This document shows, one piece after another, positions 23,255 to 35,890 of a stretch of DNA of 64,000 bases (the stretch's first letter is position 1; the number at the start of each line of letters is the position of its first letter). The stretch covers positions 23,248,877 through 23,312,876 of the forward strand of contig JAPWDM010000005.1 of the NCBI GenBank assembly GCA_035578155.1, given 5' to 3'. The notes beneath the pieces were generated by a model. That model ran no database searches and was not told the DNA's origin. It saw only the letters and a list, made by a program, of their open reading frames with translations. The stretch comes from Brachynemurus nebulosus. Taxonomy: Eukaryota; Arthropoda; Insecta; Neuroptera; Myrmeleontidae. The position numbers and the translations under genes are program-made.

Positions 23255-24348
23255 ATGTAATTGAACATTCATTCTACACAAGTTGAAATAAAACTGAGGG
23301 TCATTTGCAAGAGCTGAGATAAAACTGTGATTGAAGTATAAACGACGCCAAAATATCATTTTTTCTTGGAATTGCTTTGTCAAAACTTTACGTTTAACAA
23401 TCAATATAAACTTTTTGAAACATCCAGGTTGGTTAGACCTTCCAACCCATGATATGTTTAATAAGTGGTGATTACATACGGAACCCTAAAGACGAAAATA
23501 TTTACAAACTTGTTACATCACACACCTTTCATAATTTCAAAAATTTATTAAACAATTAAAATAATTTATCGTCATAGTAGAAAAATGATCAAACTGCCAG
23601 ATAAGTTGACTTAAAGAAAATAAAACGAGAAACTTTTTCACAACGTCCAAATTACTTTATTACCTACACTTACGAGAACAAACTGAGTCGAACTGGTCGG
23701 TGAAAGAATAGTGTCGGAGTAAACAAACGTTCGTAATAATCATAACTCCCCCTCGACGAAGTTAAAGTTAATAATTTTCTAAAATGTTCACTTTTATAAC
23801 CTTTTTTATAACTTTAAACATTTGTTTGACTCGGTGCGAGATAATGAATTGTTTGCTACAACTATATGTTTTATTGTTTGAAATATAAATTTTGAAAACG
23901 CATGGTCCACACCAACCAACCAAAATGACAAATAATTTGTCGTGCACCACGTTTTAATTACATTTACGTTTCATATTTTGAATGTTAGGTACGTGGCGCT
24001 AGGTGGCATTAAAAGCGGTGGTGTTATATGCGATAACACGTACTTTAAAAACAAAAACTGTTTTAATGCGAGAAATGAATCGAGGTGAATTTATATGATG
24101 TGTTTAGATGAAATATATTATTTTGGTTACTTTAAAAAAAAATGATTTTACATCGCTACAAAATCAAACAGAGATGCTTCATTTCTGGACAGAACTAATA
24201 AATAAAAAACAATACTTTTTCCGTACAAATTTAACTACTTTGATGGCAAAATGAGAATAATATTATCACCTTTTGAGAAAACAGACCATTTTCAATATTT
24301 TTGTGAAAATTAAATACATAGTATTACAAAAGAAATTGATTTGTACAC
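23255..24348. other. non-coding stretch
   Basis: Minus-strand frames at 23174-23404 and 23768-23950 show no recognisable product; the first overlaps the MITE. Confidence 0.4.
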
Positions 24349-24351
24349 TAA

Positions 24352-25656
24352 GGCTGACAAGCACCAACCAGGAGATTTTGTAACTAACTTAGTATTTTAC
24401 TAAAAGAGTGAAAATTTGACGATTTGAATTACTTTCTATTCTAATGTAGTATTTTCAGTTGTGGAGTATTTTACTAAAGAAGTATTCAAAATATTCTCTT
24501 GAGAGTAAACAATTGCTGGTGTGCACCACTCTGGAGTATAATACTAAAGTAGTAAGTAAGAGCTAAGAGAGTATTCAAATCCAAAATATACTCCTACCCA
24601 CTAGCAGGAGTATGTAAAAAAGTATCTTTAAAAAACATTGATGACCTGCATTTTTGTACATTCTTTTCGGCTTATTTTCGTAATTTAACATTTTTTGGGA
24701 TTTTTAATTAGATGTTGTAATATAGTAATAAAATTTAATTAAATATTACAGTCAGTTTCCGATTATTTGGGGGGGGGGGCAAGTTAACCAGGCTGAATGT
24801 GAAAACCCAGCCGCTGCATGCGTACCTATATATTTTTTCTTCTAAATAATTTTTAAACGCAATTAAAGTCAAGTAGAGAAAAAAAAATAATTAAAAAGTA
24901 AAGTAGTTAAAGGCATTAGACATTTCTGTTTAACTTGGTACAATTATTATTTATTCATTTTTCTTTTTCTCTATTTCATCTTGTTTCCATCGTTTTAGTT
25001 TACTTTTTACGCAGGCTGGTTTTTTGATTTTTTTGATTAACTTTTTTATGACTAAATTTTTTTTCAGTTTAATTTTGGATTAACTATGATTCTGATTTGT
25101 CGGTCCTTGTTCTCCCCATTACTGCATCGAATAATCGGTGTTGCCTGTATTTTGACAATATAGATGGTGTTTTTAATGAAGGTAATCCGTCTGAGTTTGT
25201 AGTACGAACTGCTCAAGACAGAAAAGACAAGCGTGTATACAATAAAGCTTTTTATTTAGGGCTGGGGGGGGGGGGGGTATGCGCGCCAAATAGGAAAAAT
25301 GAGAGAGATAAAACTTTTTAATTAATTTTCATATTTTTTAGAAAAAAAAAAAAAAAACTAAGAAACTAAAAATTTATTCTATGGAGATTTTTGTTTATAG
25401 TGAATGCCACCCAAATCATTATTTTTATCTTTTTCTGATAAAATTTTAATGTTACATCACACATTTCTAATTACTAAAATAGTATTTGGAGAAAACTAAA
25501 GTAGTTGAAACTAAAGAAGTATTTTGTGAATGAGCTCTCCGAGTAAAACTAATGTAGTAAAATACTAAAGTAATATAATACTTCTTTAGTTCTAACTAAA
25601 ATAGTTTACAAAACTAAAGTAGGTAGTAAATTTATCTGATTTGGTGCTCGTCAGCC
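24352..25656. mobile_element. PIF/Harbinger-like element with TAA duplication and subterminal motif clusters
   Basis: TAA at 24349-24351 and 25657-25659 flank ends GGCTGACAAGCACCAA and TTGGTGCTCGTCAGCC, imperfect inverted repeats with one mismatch in 16. A 3-bp TWA duplication with GG-starting ends fits PIF/Harbinger. Both subterminal ~250-bp regions hold many copies of ACTAAAGTAGT or its complement, as expected of transposase binding sites. Runs of 10 and 13 G lie at about 24770 and 25263. A 74-codon frame at 25097-25321 is the only internal frame; I do not recognise it, and no DDE or Myb/SANT fragment was seen, so the element is non-autonomous. Confidence 0.65.
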
Positions 25657-25659
25657 TAA

Positions 25660-27271
25660 AGATTCTATTTCTTGAAATCTTACTATCCATTTTTTACTAT
25701 CTACTTTTATTGATATTTTAAGAACATAAAAAAATTCATACAAAAACACGAAACTCATTAAAAACGAAACGATTTAAATGTAGCCAGGCAAATAATTGAT
25801 GTATGCTCATTGGCATGATTTTGTGATTTATATTCATCTACAACAAAAAAAGAAAAAGATTCTGGTTCAAAAAGGTTGTCACTTTAGTAGGAACTAAACG
25901 GAAACAAATTTTAAAAAACCTAAAAATGATTTAAAAAATTCTTTTTTTTTCCGTTTTTTCATTTTTTTTTTTATTTTTAAGAAATAATAAAGATGAAAAT
26001 CGCCACATCCATAGTTTCTACCATAAAGCAACATGTATTGAAGGTACATGAAGTCGATTGAATAAATAGAACTCGAGATATCATGTCAACTAGCTTGGAA
26101 AATGTAGTTTCAGGAAAACTACCAGAACCTACTGTATTAAATTGTTAAATTTCCTTTTGAGGACACATTTTTACTTTACTATACTTTCAGAAAATGAAAT
26201 AAAAAAGTTGAATTTTAAAAAACTCGAGACTTTGTAATAATAACTAAATACTGCCTTACGGTTAAATAGATAGAGTTTCAGGACCTTTTCTTTTTTGAAA
26301 ATATAGTAGTCAATGTTAAAAGAAATCACACTTTCATAGTAAAAATTCTTACTTCAGCATGAAAATTTTATTATTCTAATAATAAAAATGAAAAATTCAT
26401 TCCAAAATTACCCGAGGTACATACCCGAAATACATTAAAATAAATTAAAATAATCTTTAATATAAAATGGTACTATTCATACCTGAATAAGTGTATGTAA
26501 CATGTATGTATGTATATGTTAATAAACGTATGGACTTTGATACTACAAATGGATGCAGCAGGTATGTATCTGACTCCCATATCTATATGTAGTTTGACCT
26601 GGGCTATTAAAATTGTCAGAATTTATCCTAATTTTATCCGCGTTAGTGGTATACAAAATAAACTGTTATTGTCTTTTTCACATTTAACCTTAGCTATTCA
26701 TTTATTTTCGCTCTACCTGAACCATCGTAATTTTACCGCAAAGTTGCGCGCGATGATAAATAAAAAATAAAAAATTCAACAAAATTTTAAGTCCATAGAA
26801 CACGATACTTGATATTTGGTATTTTCTCATGGTATTTCCCCATAGGAACCACATGGTTATCCAAAGTAAAAGTAGGCCATGTCCATTTTTGTATCCTCTG
26901 TTAACAATATGGAAAATTGCAGGTAATTATTGTTTTTTAATAGTCAACTGTCTTTAATACTCAAATACACTTTTCTCGGGAATGAAATGTTATTTCATTG
27001 TAGTCTGTGACCTTCTCCATCTTTCTATCTCCTACGCAAAATTTCAAGTCGATCAGTTAAGTTGTTGCTACGTGAAAGCAAGACAAACTAATAAACAAAT
27101 GAACTAATTTTGGCATTGATAAATATCAGTTAAATTAGATAAGTTATTGGAAATAAAATTTGTGTCTTAATAAGCCATGTTTTTAAAAGGAAAGAAAAAA
27201 AATTTAAAATAGTCAAAGGCGAATTTTTAAGATCAATGGACATCTGAAAACATTCATAATGTCCGTTTTTT
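25660..27271. other. non-coding stretch
   Basis: An 86-codon plus-strand frame (26510-26770) has no recognised domain. About 27030-27110 has the AAATTTCAAGTCGATC ... GACAAACTAATAAACAAA phrasing common in dispersed insect repeats. Confidence 0.4.
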
Positions 27272-27279
27272 TTTTAAAG

Positions 27280-27999
27280 CAGGGGTTCCCAAAGTGTGAC
27301 TAGCGAATCAAATGCGACCTGCGATGTCGAATTGTTTGCAATCTCAAATTCGTAAAGGTTATTTACTTACATTTTCTTGAAAATACCTTATAAATCTGAT
27401 ATTATACTTAGTCAAACATTTTTTTGTTTTAAAATATTTAATTTTATATGGAATATATCTTTTTATTACATAGATTTTAGAAATCAGTGGCGTTTAACCA
27501 CTTAAATTATGCGAATTACTTTTCTATAATAATTAATTCAGTGATCTACCTTTACATAAATCAGGTTTTTAGGTCAAAATAAGCAAATTCGTTCAGAAAA
27601 TGTGATTTAATTTGCGCATGTGATTTTGCTATTATCTTTAAATTGATTCTGATTTAGTTAAAAATGAAAAAAGCAATTTCGGAAACCTATAATCAGCCAC
27701 AAATTTTATATTTCTAGCAACGAAATTACGATTTTTAGCGTCTTTAAAAATTTTGTATACGTGATGACGTCACCAAGTTAATTTTTTTTTTAATTAATAG
27801 TTAAAAAATAATATGAATTAGCTTTGTTGGTAAATAATTACTAAAAAGTTTGTTAGAAAAATCTGAATTAATTATTTCCCGACTGTGACTATTCAGTTGG
27901 ACTATATTCTCATCAAAACCATGGAGCACAAGTAAACAAACCCTTTTATTCAGATTTTGTTTCGACTTTTCTTTTCACGCAAAACTTTGGGAATCTCTG
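27280..27999. mobile_element. 720-bp hAT-type non-autonomous element
   Basis: Ends CAGGGGTTCCCAAAG and CTTTGGGAATCTCTG are inverted repeats (13 of 15). This is a well known hAT terminus. Flanks TTTTAAAG (27272-27279) and CTTTCAAG (28000-28007) match at 6 of 8. The interior is AT-rich and carries no transposase fragment that I recognise. Confidence 0.8.
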
Positions 28000-28007
28000 C
28001 TTTCAAG

Positions 28008-28975
28008 TAAGGATATCTGTATCAAAATATCAAACCTAGACTTTACGAGCAATTATTCAAAAATCGACTGAAATCACTTTTAAAAATCATTTACAGTTTT
28101 AAACTTTTATTGCAATATAAGTACATATAGATAACATTTTTTTAATTAAATTTTCGTTTAAATTTCATCCGAACAAAAACTAAAAAAGTGACAGTTGTTA
28201 ATCACGGCGCATTTAATTTTCAGAGATACATTTATTCTTGTCAAAGTATATATTGTATGTATATTTGATATCGACCTAAAGTATTGTAAGCTCACCGTAC
28301 ATACATACCTTGCATATACATATATCTAGCTAGCCATACATATTACATAAAAGTACGGAAATTTGAAATTCTAAAAATCAAATTAAAGTATATGCGATGA
28401 ATGGTGGATTCGTAGAAACCCTCATTAAAACTAAATGACATTTATATGAAATATTTAATATGATGAATTAATTTAAATGCTTATCATCGCCTATTTTAGC
28501 CGGCAAAATAGACGTTTTGTTCCCCCATGAACGTGCAAAAATTTTATTCTTATATTCATTTTTAGTTTTGGCTGAAAAAAAGTTTTAGTGTCCAGTCAAG
28601 TAATGTTAGCATAGAAAGTAAAAAGAACAGCCGGCAGTGGTTATAAACCAATATTTCTTGTATAATTCCTAGCTGTTGACTATCGTTTCCCCTGAGTGAT
28701 TTCAGCAAAAAAAAAAAAAGGAAAAAAACCGGCTTCGGGCCTTCGTACACTGTATATTTCTTACGGAGTTATTTGAATCTCTTATTTTCTATGCGAGTTG
28801 AAAAAATCCAATAATGGTTTTAAAATCAGGACACTGACAGTTAAAAAGTAATCAAGTGCGAGTGAACCACCTTAGACGATGACAGACATGACAAAACTAC
28901 AAGGATTTTGTGGTCACGACTACGACTGTTTGCCACAATCCGTAGGTACGTTTCGAATTTTGCGAAAGACCAGTT
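28008..28975. other. non-coding stretch
   Basis: Nothing recognised; the 62-codon minus frame at 28562-28750 is low-complexity. Confidence 0.4.
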
Positions 28976-28977
28976 TA

Positions 28978-29572
28978 CACGGAGAGAAAATTCCTATAAA
29001 AATTACTGTGCTCAGCACTACAATCGACGTGTAAAAGGCGAACATATTCAATTCTGTAAGGTAAAAATATAAAGATTATAATTAATCATAAAAAATTTAA
29101 AGGATGGAATGTTCTTTTCGTAATATTATCTCCGTAAAATTTGTAAAACAGCACAGTAAAAAGTTTCATTACCGACAAAAAAATAATTTTTAATTGTTTT
29201 TATTAAAAAAATTACCATGCTAACATGCCAATAATAGAAAGAAAAAAAACAGAAAGAAGGTTGGTTGTGTTGGGAACGCTGTAATGAAATGTACCTCAAT
29301 CAGCGAGTTACATGCGAACCATAGGTGTGGACTGTGGAAGAAACTTTGTCAGACAGTTCGCACCAAGCACCTTGATTTATCAGACTGTGTTACAAGCAGC
29401 TAGCACAGCTAGTAGTCAGTTTCTTTTACACTCTCTTAGGACGATGTCATCGTTTAATTCATCTTTTTGTTATTTACCTCATTTTTGTATACATGTTTTT
29501 ACAGGTACAGTGCAACCGACATAAGGTCGCGAGTCAGATGCGCAAATGAAAGAGTACGACAACAAGAATTAA

Positions 29573-29639
<67 letters not shown>

Positions 29640-29795
29640 TAAGAGTGTGATAAAAGTTGTGTTAGCACCACATTAAATTTTACCATGCTAGCACATATTT
29701 TTTATTTTGGTCGTCGATCGCGCACGGATTATAGGGGAGCATGGTAATTTTTCTGAAATTTTCTCTACAAAAATTATAGGATTTTTCTCTCCGTG
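28978..29795 (+). mobile_element. CACGGAGAG-family element, copy 1
   Basis: TA at 28976-28977 and 29796-29797 flank ends CACGGAGAGAAAATTCCTAT and ATAGGATTTTTCTCTCCGTG. The ends match over roughly 36 bp. The element is 818 bp long, including a (TA)n tract at 29579-29636. It is almost the mirror image of copy 2 next to it. Two overlapping 70-codon frames (29312-29676) run into the (TA)n tract and are not conserved in copy 2. No transposase was recognised. A TA duplication suggests a Tc1/mariner-type mobiliser, which is inference. Confidence 0.75.
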
Positions 29796-29992
29796 TAAGT
29801 TAGTCTATTAGAGAGGACTGTATATATTTTTCTACTCTTCAACAGTTTTTACATAAACTGTCGAATTGTATAGCTTTTTCGATAGTTTTTCTCTTAAATG
29901 GATATTTAGCCTAAGTTAAATTCGATGCTAAAAACTCGAAATTTAAAATTTAAATAGATGTGTTTTACACTGAGAACTTGAAACGGATACAA

Positions 29993-30819
29993 CACGCAGA
30001 GAAAAATCATATAATTTTTGTAGATAAAATTTCAGAAAAATTACCATGCTCTCTTATAATGCGTGCGCGATTGACGACCAAAATAAAAAATATGTGCTAG
30101 CCTGGTAAAATTTAAAGTGCTAACACAACTTTTATCACACTCTTATGCATATATGTTATAGTTTAATTCTTGTTGTCGTACTCTTTCATTTGCGCATCTA
30201 ACCCGCAACCTTATGTTGCTTGGGCGGTACCTGTAAAAACTTCGAACCTGTAAGAACTTTATGATGCATACAAAAATGATTGCCAACAATATATTCTAAT
30301 ACTAAAGATAGTGAAGTAACAAAATGATGAATTAAACGGTGACATCCCCGTCCTCTAACACAGTGTAATGAATACTGCTTGCTGCTTTTAAGACAGTCTA
30401 ATGGATCAAGGTGCTTGGTCCGACCCGTCCGACCAAGTTGGTCGTCCAAACCTATGGTTGGCTATGTGACTTGCTATGAGTGAGGTACATTTCAACAGCG
30501 TTCACAACAAACACAACCTTCATTTGATTTTTGTCTTTCTACTGTTAGCAGATAGCATTTCAAATATTATAATACAGCATGGTAATTTTTGTAAGAAAAA
30601 CAATTAAAAAATATTTTTTTGTCGGCAATGGAACTTTTTACTGTGCTGTTTTACAAATTTTACGGAACTAATATTACGGAAACAATATTCTATCCTTTAA
30701 ATTTTCTATGATTAATTATAATTTTTATATTTTTACCGTACAAAATTGAATATGTTCGCCTTTTACACGTCGATTGTAGTGCTGAGCACAGTAATTTTGA
30801 TATGAATTTTCTCTCCGTG
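29993..30819 (-). mobile_element. CACGGAGAG-family element, copy 2 (inverted)
   Basis: This is the same element as copy 1 in opposite orientation, separated from it by ~197 bp. Ends are CACGCAGAGAAAAATC and GAATTTTCTCTCCGTG. In place of the long (TA)n tract of copy 1 it has only ATATATGTTATAG. It also has an additional ~50-bp segment near 30250-30300 (plus coordinates). Flanking dinucleotides are AA and AA rather than TA. Its 83-codon minus frame (30198-30449) is not intact in copy 1. Confidence 0.75.
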
Positions 30820-31218
30820 AAGGAATAGCATGAGCTATTTTTAATAAAATGAAAATTCTGGTATTTTTATTTGACGTTAATTGAATGTTCTTTTATTCAC
30901 CATTAACACCTTTTTTTACATTAATTAGCCGCAGGGTATTGAATTTTTGGAGTTAATCCTCTCAAAATAAGCACCAGCTGTAATTAAAAAAAAAATTCTT
31001 TTCAATTTTTTTTCTTACTTTTAATAATTTTTATGTTTCAATTACATTTTTTATTTAAAACACAACACAAACGCATCTTTCTTTTTTCTAATTAAAGAAA
31101 ACAATATTTTAAGAATAAATAAATTCATAACCTAAAAATGTGATGTACTTATTCTTCTGTTTTTTGAAAAATTAACAATAAAGATTCATGAGAAAAAAAA
31201 ACAATACCAAAATCGCCC
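30820..31218. other. non-coding stretch
   Basis: Nothing recognised. Confidence 0.4.
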
Positions 31219-31837
31219 ATTGCGTGTTTAACACGCATTAGGTCAGGGTTCTTCAGTGACTAGAGGTTTCCAAAACTTTCGGGATAGAATATAGGGCATT
31301 TTGACAATATTACTTTAACATACTGTGTTGGTTAAAAGTCAATTATCATACATGGAAATTTGATTCTCTTGTTTTGGTTAAAACTTTAAAGAACCTGAAT
31401 GATATTCCACACGATGGAATACATAAAATTACTTCTGGATTTACATAAAAAAAATCTTACACCCATTTTACAATATTTTTCTTCTAAAAGATTTGTATTT
31501 GAATTGTTGGGGATGTTTTTTAACACTAAAACATCCCTCGCTGCAAATTTCGTTAACTGAGAATCTATATTTCGGAATATTTTTTTGAATTTTCGAAAAT
31601 TTGATTGCCATATTTCTGAAAGTTACCGATACAACTTAACCGGATTTAATTTTAATTGAGTGTTCTCAGTAAGTTCTAGTACTTGTACTTAAAAAATTAC
31701 AGCATGAGACAAAAATAACGTCATTTTGGAACTCATTTAAAGAAAGCTCTTTCTTATATCTCACACGATGTAGTCATCGACTGGACAGACAAATTCAACG
31801 AAACTACAAGAGTCCCAAGATTTTTCTTCCGAACCCT
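31219..31837 (+). repeat. dispersed repeat Z, copy 1
   Basis: It opens with the palindrome GCGTGTTTAACACGC and CAGTGACTAGAGGTTTCC, and ends with GAAACTACAAGAGTCCC and TTTTTCTTCCGAACCCT. The same landmarks, diverged, bound 60138-62462. The family resembles dispersed insect repeats ending in CGGAACCCT. No coding capacity or target duplication was found. Confidence 0.6.
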
Positions 31838-33066
31838 GAAAAATAACAATTTTCTTACAACGTTCCTGAAATACAATAGAAAAATTAAATTTTCAAAATT
31901 GTAATACACAATATTGTAATATCCACAAACAAAAGAGATGAGAAATTATCATCATCTCTCTCTTCATACACTTATTTGTTATGTATACACATGTACCCAT
32001 CTCCCTCTATTCTCGTTGCGAGAAATGACAAACGAGTTTTTATTGTATTTAAATCTATGAAAAATCATTTATTTTGCCAGTAAAACAATATATTCTATTC
32101 TGTAGTACGTATGGGAACCGTACGAGTTTCATTAATGATCAAGACAGAGACAAGGCATTCACATTTCCATCTCAAGTTTTCCCAAAGACAATGAATGATA
32201 TTATTCCGTAGTGGTGGTGGGATTGTCGGGTAGTGGGATGTATCTGGAGTGGGAATGCAGTGGCGTGCACCACAGTAGCTGGCGTGCGACGGATAAAGAG
32301 AAGTGTGTGAAGAGAAATTTGAACAGTGGAACAATTTTGCGTGGTTTGTACACGGAGGAGTAAAATTTTTCGCGATTTATGTTTTGGGAGATGCCACACA
32401 ATAGGCGAAAAACTGACGACAACACCCGGCGTTAAACAGCTTTTTATTGTCTGAAATTATCTCATAGATAATTTCTATGACATTATAGTCTTCGGCAGCG
32501 GGGGGTCCTAATAGTTGAAATTTTAAAAATTTGAAAATTTGTCAGGGTCAAGTCAAGGGAATATGAAAGAGAAAATTAAAAATCAAACTGCTGGCTGGTG
32601 AAACATGTCCAGTCAGCAACACAACCGAGAAGTTGTTGAAACAAAGATCGATTCTACATTATTGTTGCGAAAATTAGATTGACCCAAGAGTTTTATGAAA
32701 AATAAAATTTTACAGAATGATTTATTTACAATCTCAAAATGATTACGTTGTCGAAGATAAAAAATTTCTTTAATTTTTTTTCTCAGAATCAAAAAAAAAA
32801 AAAAAAATTTAATTCAAGAAATATTGAATTTTTTCCCAGTAGTCAAAAAATATTATCGTGAGACAGAGGCAGTCAACACCTTTAAAACCTCTAAGAGATG
32901 TTTATAATAAAAATTCCACTACCAGAATTGTTGCGACTATCGAGTTTTCCACCACTACTCTCCTGTTATGGCGTAAGATGATGGCACTCAACTATAATGT
33001 CAGGAACTCGAACTATCCGAACTCAGTTAAACGAACTTTTATGGTAGCAAGTACGTTTACATTAGA
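31838..33066. other. non-coding stretch
   Basis: Three overlapping minus frames at 32095-32425 occupy different phases of one slightly GC-richer patch and have no recognised product. Nothing else was seen. Confidence 0.4.
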
Positions 33067-33068
33067 TA

Positions 33069-34413
33069 TAAGGTACCTAAGGCAATTAAGGCCCACCTAA
33101 GCAAAATATGCTTATTATTTATATATCTTATAAAATATCAAAAATATAGTGTTTAATTATAAAAATTTACTTATTTTTTGATAAAAATTCCTAAAAAAAT
33201 TAATGAATTTGTAATTATACAAGTCAAAAATTTAATTCTAAAAAGTGTCTGCAATTGGGCCTTATTTCCGACTGGTGTAGAAAATAAGGCCCACCTATTA
33301 CAACTGCCTGAAATAGTACATTTATTATTTTTTTTTTAAATTAATTGGGGGACTTTAAGAATAACTTGAACTTGAAATACTTTAAGAATAACTTGAACTT
33401 ATATATCAAAATATTTTGTTATTTTTACACGTTCAAAAAAGTTTCGAAAATCCTTGAATCCCGCTTGACTGCGTGACTGTTATTGAAAACAACAATAAAA
33501 AAAATTACCTAAGTCATTATTTTTAGTTTTTAATTTTTTTATCATATTTTTCGAATAAATCAAGTACTAGGTGTTTGAATATATTAAGTCGAAATAAATA
33601 AATATTAAATCTAAGAGTTCTTCTTAGAATTCCGAATCTCCTTGCAACCACTCTTTGATTGCCATGTCGAGTGACATAGCTTAAGGCTGATGCCAGTGCT
33701 TCCTCAGACCACAACGCTCTCTTCTTTTTATCAGCCATACTTCCAAACACTAAGGAATAAAAATAAAAATTCGACCAAACCAACTAAAACTGATCTGGCA
33801 TCATTAAACAAATGCAACAAATAAATCAAAATTAAATGTACTTAGTTTTTTGTCCTTTTTCCTTTTTGTTATTATTATATTAGAGTAACTATAGTAATTT
33901 AAGGTTGTGCGTCTAATTTTGCTTCATTTGTTAATGATTTCAGACCTGTTTTAATTGATTTGACTTTGTAGTGTTTGATTTTAATTGTGTTGGTAATAAA
34001 GCCCAAATAAAATTTGCATGGGCCTTATTATCAACATGTCAATATTTATGCTTATATACATTTTATATAAATACTTTAGAAATAAACTAAATTAATTGAT
34101 GTAAAACTTAAAGAATATCAATTTTTTTCAATTTTGATAACAATTTGAAAGAAACATACCTTTAAAAAATCATTAATATAACACTCACAATGTCCACAAT
34201 TTTTATATCAACGAACGAAAATGTAACCTCTAAATTTGTTTGTTAAAATATGACATTAGTTTGTTACTCTGAGTAACTCAACTTTTGTATCTGGTTTTGA
34301 AATGACTGAAAGTTCATTTTAAACTTGTTGATAAGTTAGAGAACTTTTCTTGGTAAGAAATATAGCTAATGGGCCTTATTACCAGCTGGGCCTTAAATGC
34401 CTTAGGTACCTTA
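33069..34413 (-). mobile_element. TA-flanked DNA transposon, probably pogo/Tigger-related
   Basis: TA at 33067-33068 and 34414-34415 flank terminal inverted repeats of about 27 bp that differ at one position. They start TAAGGTACCTAAGGCA and end in AAGGCCCA. Several further copies of AATAAGGCCCA or its complement lie at about 33240, 33285, 34015 and 34375. They cluster toward the ends like transposase binding sites. The minus strand encodes a pipsqueak-type helix-turn-helix. A TA target plus a psq domain fits pogo/Tigger elements, but the tips do not have the usual CAGT start. The element is 1345 bp, so most of a transposase gene is missing. Confidence 0.7.
33523..33738 (-). pseudogene. pipsqueak-type helix-turn-helix protein, truncated transposase
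   Basis: The likely start is the Met at 33738-33736 (Met-Ala-Asp-Lys), because the conserved domain begins right after it; an upstream Met at 33783 in the same frame is possible. Residues about 5-42 read KKRALWSEEALASALSYV, then a Val-Ala-Arg-Arg-Phe-Gly-Ile segment and Arg-Thr-Leu-Arg. This is the pattern of psq/CENP-B N-terminal DNA-binding domains, seen in pogo-like transposases and in Pipsqueak-family proteins. The domain normally has Pro in Gly-Ile-Pro, and here it is Leu. After the domain the sequence turns AT-rich and low-complexity and ends at 33523. The second helix-turn-helix and the DDE domain are absent. It lies inside the TA-flanked element, which supports transposase origin. Confidence 0.65.
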
Positions 34414-34415
34414 TA

Positions 34416-35647
34416 AAATAAAATTTAAATGAATGAAAATATTTTTCTTTCGTTTATTAATAAATTAAATTTTTCAAACATCGTAAACGATTTCCTGTTT
34501 AGAATTTAAAAAAATAATTATTTTATCCTTATAAAAATTGGAAAATTTTACAAGTGCAAAACTAAAATACTATGATATTTATCGAGGCTCGCAAGTACAA
34601 TTTTTGTAGTTATTGGTGCTGACGCATTAAATAATGTCCTATGTAAGTAACAAGAATTCCAATGGTTGAGAAATTAAGTCTCTATCAAATTGATACAGAC
34701 ATGTCTCTTTTTCTTGAAGGTTATATAGGAAAATTCGTTATCGCACTTAAACCGTTTAAAGGTAATGAATTTTGAGAAATTTTCCACTATTCGTGTATAA
34801 AGCAACTTGTATATTTCTGTTAGTATACAAAATAAAATCATAAATAAGTAGAAATATACTTTTTTATTAAATATTAAATGTTTCCGACAACATAGACTGC
34901 CTCTTGTTTAGAATTTTATAAAATTATTTTATTTTGATAAAAAATCGAAAAATCTACTACTTGGAAAATTAAATTTGTATAAATTTGTCGCAGGAATACG
35001 ATTTTTTTTATTAAAGAAAAGCTCTGTAATGATGTGTAACAAAAAATTTACGTTATTTTTAAATTGTGAAGTACACAGTTGAAAGGGTGGTATCAACCTT
35101 TAAAGATGTGTGGATGCAAAAAATAGTGTTATATTTACTACTAGATTTCTGTAAGGTACGTATAAACAAAATTTCAACAATTTTAAAATTTTTGAGCTCC
35201 ATCTTTGAGTGGGTATTTCATCCCTTAAAATCGTTTCCTAGCAACAACTAATATTTTTTCATATTAATAGGTAATCGCCCCAACATATTGACGAAGTTTC
35301 AGATGTTTTTAAATTTTCGACTTCTTGCGATTTTTTTGTTAGATCATATAAAATTATGTATAAATATTTTGATAAAGCACAAGCTACTCTATCGTCCTTT
35401 CAGGAGATATCGTTGTTTTTCGGGACACCTGTATACGTATATTTGGTAGCATATATGTGTATTTTTATAATTGTCAAAGATTTTTTAAAAATCTATTACT
35501 ATTAGGTCAAAACTTACACTCCTACCAAATTAATGTTTCTAGCACTAGTAGAAGTGCTCTAACAATAAACGTTTCGACGTTAAGCAAGTATCTATCCATT
35601 TCTGTTTCCCTTATAACGCTTCCGTTACACCTCGAATAACTACGCCT
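34416..35647. other. non-coding stretch
   Basis: Two short plus-strand frames (35066-35251, 35457-35639) are not recognised. Nothing else was seen. Confidence 0.4.
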
Positions 35648-35890
35648 TTAAGGGGGCCACTAAAGTGGCCGCCTGAAAAAAAGGTGATTTCTGGGAATTT
35701 TTTTAAATAACGCTATATGGAATGTTTTAATATTTTCAGGATATATTCGTTGATATATATTAAATTCGTGATAAAATTTTTGGACCAAAAAATTGAAAAC
35801 TCAGTGAGTAATTCAAGATCTCCCAAGGCTCCAAAAAAAGTTCCCCCACTGCTGCAGTGATAGCGGCCTTCACACTGCCTGAAATCAAAA

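Noticed and set aside
28978..30819. LTR retrotransposon with inverted ends
   Set aside because: The two ~820-bp copies are inverted, not direct, and each has its own short inverted tips; there is no coding interior.
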